A stretch of 9,134 nucleotides of DNA from Thiobacillus sp. (GTDB lineage: Bacteria; Pseudomonadota; Gammaproteobacteria; Burkholderiales; Thiobacillaceae), in contig NZ_JANJXQ010000044.1 in NCBI RefSeq assembly GCF_024708915.1, forward strand, positions 1-9,134. The letters run 5' to 3'. Positions 5,635 through 9,134 of this stretch are shown here, piece after piece. Both the position numbers and the translations under genes were made by a program. The first letter of the stretch is position 1; every line of letters starts with the position of its first letter. Below the pieces are notes generated by a model, which worked only from the letters and a program-made list of their open reading frames with translations, had not been told where the DNA came from and searched no databases.

Positions 5635-6395
5635 CCAGCCGGTTTCAGCTTGGCGCTCAGCGCTGCGTGGTCGGAAATGCGGTGCCAGGCGTTGCCGGTG
5701 TGGACGTGCGCGGCTTCGATGTTGAAGCGCCGCACATAGATGCGGTCGAGCTGGAACATCGGCAGGATGGACGGATAACTGCGCGCGGATTTGCCGTGGT
5801 GGGTTTCGAATACTTCGGCCAGCCCCAGCTCGTCTTCGAAGTAGCGGCCGACGCGCGTCTGCCAGTCGTTGAAATCGCCGGCCAGGATCAGCGGCGCGCC
5901 GTCGGGCACCATCTTGCGCACGCGCGCGACGATCATCGCCAGCTGGCGCTTGCGCCCGCCTTCGTTGAGCGCCAGGTGCACGTTGATGCAGTGCACCGGG
6001 GCGGCCAGGCCGGGCACCTCGATTTCGCAGTGCAGCATGCCGCGGCTCTCGTAGGCGTGGGAGGAGATGTCCTCGTTTTCCCAGCTCAGAATCTTGTAGC
6101 GCGACAGGATGGCGTTGCCGTGGTGGCCGGTATCGTAGACGCAGTTCTTGCCGTAGGCGGAGTCGCTGTAGACGTGGCCCGCCAGAAACTCGTGCTGCGG
6201 CCGCCCCGGCCAGTGCTGGAAGCGGCGGGCGCGCAGGCCGTGGCTGCCCTGCACTTCCTGCAGGAAGACGATGTCGGTGCCCAGCGTGCCGAGACGGTCG
6301 CGCAGTTCGTGCACGGTCAGCCGCCGGTTGAATTGCGACAGGCCCTTGTGGATGTTGTAGCTGGCGATATGCAGCGGAGATTCCATGGCTTCCAT
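5631..6395 (-). CDS. ybhP: Endonuclease/exonuclease/phosphatase-fold protein, YbhP-like
   Basis: Metal-dependent phosphoesterase fold (EEP, DNase I-like). The family holds nucleases and phosphodiesterases acting on lipids or nucleotides; the YbhP substrate is not established. From the chosen start it has 254 aa, matching YbhP (about 253). Catalytic elements are visible: Asn14 (SYNIHKG), Glu47 (FLQEV), His91-His92-Gly-Asn94 (HHGNAILSRY), His140 (NVHLAL), Asp174-Asn176 (GDFNDW), LDRIYV and Asp242-His243 (SDHAALSA). The frame stays open upstream to 6479, but that stretch overlaps nudB. The ATG at 6393-6395 forms TAATG with the nudB stop and gives the expected length; a second ATG three codons later (6384-6386) is also possible. 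The coupling to clsB suggests a role in phospholipid or cell-envelope metabolism (inferred). Confidence 0.88.
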   Translation of the reverse strand: MEAMESPLHIASYNIHKGLSQFNRRLTVHELRDRLGTLGTDIVFLQEVQGSHGLRARRFQHWPGRPQHEFLAGHVYSDSAYGKNCVYDTGHHGNAILSRYKILSWENEDISSHAYESRGMLHCEIEVPGLAAPVHCINVHLALNEGGRKRQLAMIVARVRKMVPDGAPLILAGDFNDWQTRVGRYFEDELGLAEVFETHHGKSARSYPSILPMFQLDRIYVRRFNIEAAHVHTGNAWHRISDHAALSAKLKPAG

Positions 6396-6835
6396 TATAA
6401 ACGTGTGGGCAGCAGACGAATCGCTGCCGCGTTGCTGGGCGAAAAACAGCGCGCCGCAGCTACTTTCCATGGCAGCCACCGGTAATGCAGGTGCTCATGG
6501 GTCGCAACTATGACCGGTTGCGCTACGGGAAGTTTCAGACCGAATACATGCTCGGTATTGTGGGTCACGCCCGGGGCATAGCGGTGGCGCCAGCGTTCGT
6601 AGATGGCGTAGCGGTTTTCGATGCCCCAGCGCGTCAGTTCGAAGGCCGCGGCGTCGAGCCCGGTTTCCTCGCGCACTTCGCGTATCGCGGTCTGTTCGAG
6701 CGTTTCGCCGGCGTCCTGCGAGCCGGTGACCGACTGCCAGAAGCCCGGTGCGTCGGCGCGCTCCATCAGCAGCACCTGGCCGTCGGCCGTATGGATGACG
6801 ACCAGTACCGAAACAGGAATCTTGTGCGCGATCAC
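6395..6835 (-). CDS. nudB: Dihydroneopterin triphosphate diphosphatase (Nudix)
   Basis: Removes pyrophosphate from 7,8-dihydroneopterin triphosphate, the second committed step of folate synthesis, in the cytoplasm. It has 146 aa, near E. coli NudB (150). The Nudix box is complete at residues 38-60 and obeys GX5EX7REUXEEXGU: Gly38, Glu44, Arg52-Glu53 and Glu56-Glu57, then Gly59-Leu60. The N-terminal IPVSVLVVIHTADGQVLLME and the following APGFWQSVTGSQ are typical of NudB rather than of MutT or RppH. The start is GTG (6833-6835), which overlaps the upstream TGA as GTGA; the stop overlaps the next start as TAATG. nudB near aspS is a familiar arrangement in proteobacteria. Confidence 0.9.
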   Translation of the reverse strand: MIAHKIPVSVLVVIHTADGQVLLMERADAPGFWQSVTGSQDAGETLEQTAIREVREETGLDAAAFELTRWGIENRYAIYERWRHRYAPGVTHNTEHVFGLKLPVAQPVIVATHEHLHYRWLPWKVAAARCFSPSNAAAIRLLPTRL

Positions 6836-7137
6836 TCGATACGGGCGTTGAGCGGGCTGCCTGTCGCCAGGACGGCGATCAGGCGGTCGATGTTCGGGTG
6901 CTTGCCGGGGTTGCGGCTGGCATCCTCGGTGTGCTCGGCGAAAATCGCCAGCCCCTCGGCGGCGGCCTCGGCGTCGATCGCGCCGTATTGCTGTGCGAGA
7001 TGCGCATACACCCGGAACGAGCCGGCGCTGCCGGGCGCATTGGCGATGGTTGCGACCTCGACGCCGGCCGCATCGGTCAGCAGCAGCTTGTCGCCCGCGA
7101 ACTCGGGCAGGGTTTTCAGGGTGTCGGCGAATTTCAT
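6832..7137 (-). CDS. Small conserved protein, probably DUF2322 family
   Basis: Protein of 101 aa with no known function. I recognise it, at moderate confidence, as DUF2322. The sequence starts MKFADTLKTLPEFAG, continues with a short beta-rich segment (KLLLTDAAGVEVATI) and ends with AEHTEDASRNPGKHPNIDRL (67-86), the most conserved-looking stretch, with His69, Glu71, Asp72, His80 and Asp84. No signal peptide or membrane segment is seen, so it is probably cytoplasmic. The start at 7135-7137 has AAGGA (7145-7149, minus strand) seven bases away; the longer frame to 7230 runs into an inverted-repeat element and was rejected. It overlaps nudB by GTGA and heads the coupled run to clsB. Confidence 0.75.
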   Translation of the reverse strand: MKFADTLKTLPEFAGDKLLLTDAAGVEVATIANAPGSAGSFRVYAHLAQQYGAIDAEAAAEGLAIFAEHTEDASRNPGKHPNIDRLIAVLATGSPLNARIE

Positions 7138-7151
7138 TTCAAAATCCTTTG

Positions 7152-7336
7152 TCCGCGAAGGACGCGAAGAGACGCGAAGAGACGCGAAGGAAACCCCAAT
7201 GAAACCGTCATTGCGAACGCAGTGAAGCAATCCAGGGGCGCCGCGGGACTGTATTGGATGGCTTCGCTGCGCTCGCCATGACAGGCAAGGGGACTGGTAT
7301 TGTTTTTCCTTCGCGTTTCTTCGCGTCCTTCGCGGA
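7152..7336. repeat. Nested inverted-repeat element (MITE-like) between aspS and the DUF2322-like gene
   Basis: The outer terminal repeats TCCGCGAAGGACGCGAAGA (7152-7170) and its exact complement at 7318-7336 match over 19 of 19 bases. Inside, 7207-7234 and 7255-7282 form a second inverted repeat of 28 bases with 24 matches; it belongs to the type CATTGCGARCGNAGYGAAGC that recurs in many bacterial genomes. The left outer arm has three tandem decamers (GACGCGAAGA at 7161 and 7171, GACGCGAAGG at 7181), one more unit than the right arm. There is no ORF inside. It ends 11 nt from the aspS stop and begins 2 nt from the Shine-Dalgarno of the DUF2322-like gene, filling nearly the whole 210-bp gap. 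As RNA it would fold into a long hairpin. Confidence 0.8.
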
Positions 7337-7347
7337 TGAAAAAAGGT

Positions 7348-9134
7348 TTAAGCCGCCTTGTCCGCCGGATTGACGTTGCGCAGCCGGATATGCAGTTCGC
7401 GCAGCTGCTTTTCGTCGACCACGTTGGGCGCGTTGGTCATCAGGCAGGAGGCGCGCTGGGTCTTGGGGAAGGCGATGACGTCGCGGATCGATTCGGCGCC
7501 GGTCATCAGCGTCACCAGTCTGTCCAGCCCGAACGCCAGACCGCCGTGCGGCGGCGCGCCGTACTGCAGGGCATCGAGCAGGAAGCCGAATTTTTCACGG
7601 CGCTCCGCCTCGCCGATATTCAGCGCGGCGAACACCTTTTCCTGCACGTTTTCGCGATGGATACGCACCGAGCCGCCGCCGACTTCCCAGCCGTTCAGCA
7701 CCATGTCGTAGGCCTTGGACAGGCACTTGCCGGGGTCGGTGGCGAGCCAGTCCTCGTGGCCGTCCTTGGGCGCGGTGAAGGGATGGTGCAGCGCGTCCCA
7801 GCGGTTCTCGTCCTCGTTGTATTCGAACATCGGGAAGTCGACCACCCACAGCGGCGCCCAGGCGCGGCCGTCCAGATAGCCCTTCTCGTGGCCGACCTTG
7901 GCGCGCAGCGCGCCGAGCGCGTCGTTGACGATCTTGGCCTTGTCGCCGCCGAAGAAGATGAGGTCGCCGTCCTCGGCGCCGGTACGCGCAAGGATTTCGG
8001 CGAGCGCAGCGTCGTGCAGGTTCTTGACGATGGGCGACTGCAGGCCGTCACGCCCTTTCGCTTTCTCGTTGACCTTGATCCACGCGAGGCCCTTGGCGCC
8101 GTAGATCTTGACGAACTCGGTGTAGCCGTCGATTTCGCCGCGCGAGAACTCGCCGCCCTTGGGCACGCGCAGCGCAGCGACGCGGCCGTTGGCGGCGTTG
8201 GCGGGCGCGGAGAACACCTTGAAGTCGACGTCACGCATGACTTCGGTGAGCTCGGTGATCTCGAGCGTCACCCGCATGTCGGGCTTGTCGGAGCCGTACT
8301 TCGCCATCGCCTCGGCGTAGGACATGCGCGGGAACGGGAACGGCAACTCGATGCCCTGCGCCTTCTGCATCATGTCGCGGATCATGCCCTCGACCAGGGT
8401 CATGATCTCCTCCTCGCCCATGAACGAGGTCTCCAGGTCGACCTGGGTGAACTCGGGCTGGCGGTCGGCGCGCAGGTCCTCGTCGCGGAAACACTTGGTG
8501 ATCTGGAAATAGCGGTCGTAGCCCGCGACCATCAAGAGCTGCTTGAAGAGCTGCGGCGACTGCGGCAGCGCGTAGAACATCCCGTCGTGCACGCGGGACG
8601 GCACCAGGTAGTCGCGCGCGCCTTCCGGGGTCGAGCGCGTCAGCATCGGCGTCTCGACCTCGATGAAGCCGTTGCCGTCGAGGTAGTCGCGCATCAGCTT
8701 GGAGACGCGGTAGCGCAGGCGCATGTTCTTCTGCATCGGCTCGCGGCGCAGGTCGAGGTAGCGGTACTGCAGGCGGATGTTCTCGTTGACGGCCTCGTCG
8801 TCGAGCTGGAACGGGGGCGTAAGCGACGGGTTGAGGATCTCGATGCCCTGCGCCAGCACCTCGACCATGCCGGTCGCCTGGTTGGGGTTCTCGGTGCCGG
8901 CGGGGCGCGGGCGCACCCGGCCTTCGATCTTCAGCACGAACTCGGCGCGCACCTCCTCGGCGAGCTTGAACGCCTCCGGGGTATCGGGGTCGACCACCAC
9001 CTGCACCTGCCCTTCGCGGTCCCGGAGGTCGATGAAGATGACGCCGCCGTGGTCGCGCCGGCGGTGCGCCCAGCCGCACAGGGTGACGGTGTTGCCGATG
9101 TCGGCGGCGGTGACGGCGCCGCAGTAATGAGTAC
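7348..9134 (-). CDS. aspS: Aspartyl-tRNA synthetase, probably non-discriminating (5' end cut by window)
   Basis: Charges tRNA-Asp, and probably also tRNA-Asn, with aspartate in the cytoplasm. 594 codons are visible; the frame is open to the window edge and begins [20 protein letters not shown], so only about two residues (probably Met-Arg) are missing. An internal GTG at 9004-9006 is not the start. Numbering from the presumed Met1: N-terminal OB-fold anticodon domain (about 1-110); class II core with motif 1 (around 158-176, [17 protein letters not shown]), motif 2 (217-234, [14 protein letters not shown]) and motif 3 (532-541, [10 protein letters not shown] with Arg540); and the bacterial GAD insertion between motifs 2 and 3. 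His30 (RRRDHGG) and Gly81 (RPRPAG) match His31 and Gly82 of the Pseudomonas aeruginosa non-discriminating enzyme. The gene is leftward, upstream of the nudB run but separated from it by an inverted-repeat element. Confidence 0.97.
   Translation of the reverse strand, partial: THYCGAVTAADIGNTVTLCGWAHRRRDHGGVIFIDLRDREGQVQVVVDPDTPEAFKLAEEVRAEFVLKIEGRVRPRPAGTENPNQATGMVEVLAQGIEILNPSLTPPFQLDDEAVNENIRLQYRYLDLRREPMQKNMRLRYRVSKLMRDYLDGNGFIEVETPMLTRSTPEGARDYLVPSRVHDGMFYALPQSPQLFKQLLMVAGYDRYFQITKCFRDEDLRADRQPEFTQVDLETSFMGEEEIMTLVEGMIRDMMQKAQGIELPFPFPRMSYAEAMAKYGSDKPDMRVTLEITELTEVMRDVDFKVFSAPANAANGRVAALRVPKGGEFSRGEIDGYTEFVKIYGAKGLAWIKVNEKAKGRDGLQSPIVKNLHDAALAEILARTGAEDGDLIFFGGDKAKIVNDALGALRAKVGHEKGYLDGRAWAPLWVVDFPMFEYNEDENRWDALHHPFTAPKDGHEDWLATDPGKCLSKAYDMVLNGWEVGGGSVRIHRENVQEKVFAALNIGEAERREKFGFLLDALQYGAPPHGGLAFGLDRLVTLMTGAESIRDVIAFPKTQRASCLMTNAPNVVDEKQLRELHIRLRNVNPADKAA

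Noticed and set aside
6396..6479. N-terminal extension of the YbhP-like protein (start at 6479)
   Set aside because: It would overlap the nudB coding sequence by 85 bp. The ATG at 6393-6395 couples directly to the nudB stop and gives the family's normal length.
4810..6485. Two long plus-strand frames (4810-5739 and 5505-6485) opposite clsB and the ybhP-like gene
   Set aside because: They overlap each other and lie opposite genes with intact HKD and EEP catalytic motifs. Their products show no domain and have shadow-type composition.
7138..7230. 31-residue N-terminal extension of the DUF2322-like protein
   Set aside because: The extension is translated repeat element sequence; a good Shine-Dalgarno precedes the ATG at 7135-7137.
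7152..7336. CRISPR-like array suggested by the repeated GCGAAGA units
   Set aside because: The units are contiguous 10-mers without spacers and form the arm of a longer inverted repeat.

Overview
This window most likely comes from a chromosome of a high-GC betaproteobacterium. The evidence is a porin with a classic signal peptide and a C-terminal Phe, an AspRS of the Pseudomonas/betaproteobacterial type, a small DUF2322-like protein next to nudB, and a YbhP-ClsB pair. The genus cannot be fixed from the sequence. The content is chromosomal housekeeping genes with a small accessory patch near the left end.

Left part (1-2220). The 3' end of an OsmC/YhfA-type gene runs rightward into a hairpin that also ends a leftward Phd/YefM-VapC-like toxin-antitoxin (TA) operon. 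Back to back with that operon, across 256 bp of regulatory DNA, lies a rightward DUF1778-GNAT (TacA-TacT type) TA operon. In both modules the antitoxin is first and overlaps the toxin by ATGA. Each has a recognisable candidate promoter, with a GTTAG-based palindromic operator for the first and a pair of TGTAC boxes for the second. A 21-bp repeat (19/21 identical) lies on both sides of the tacAT module.

Middle part (2150-4440). A leftward trimeric porin has a strong rho-independent terminator and a palindrome-containing leader. It is divergent from a rightward membrane-anchored zinc metallopeptidase of the YpfJ family.

Right part (4441-9134, all leftward). aspS is nearly complete and lacks only about its first two codons. 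It is followed by a 185-bp nested inverted-repeat element that looks like a MITE. Next comes a tightly coupled run: DUF2322-like protein, nudB (dihydroneopterin triphosphate pyrophosphatase), a YbhP-like endonuclease/exonuclease/phosphatase-fold protein and clsB (cardiolipin synthase), joined by GTGA, TAATG and ATGA overlaps. The AspRS carries the His and Gly known from the non-discriminating Pseudomonas enzyme, which predicts that Asn-tRNA is made by the GatCAB route in this organism.

I found no clear undescribed multi-gene system. The most interesting items are the repeat-flanked TA module, the two TA operator designs, the nested inverted-repeat element wedged between a stop codon and a ribosome binding site, the CxxC pair in the porin's last loop, and the AspRS specificity residues.
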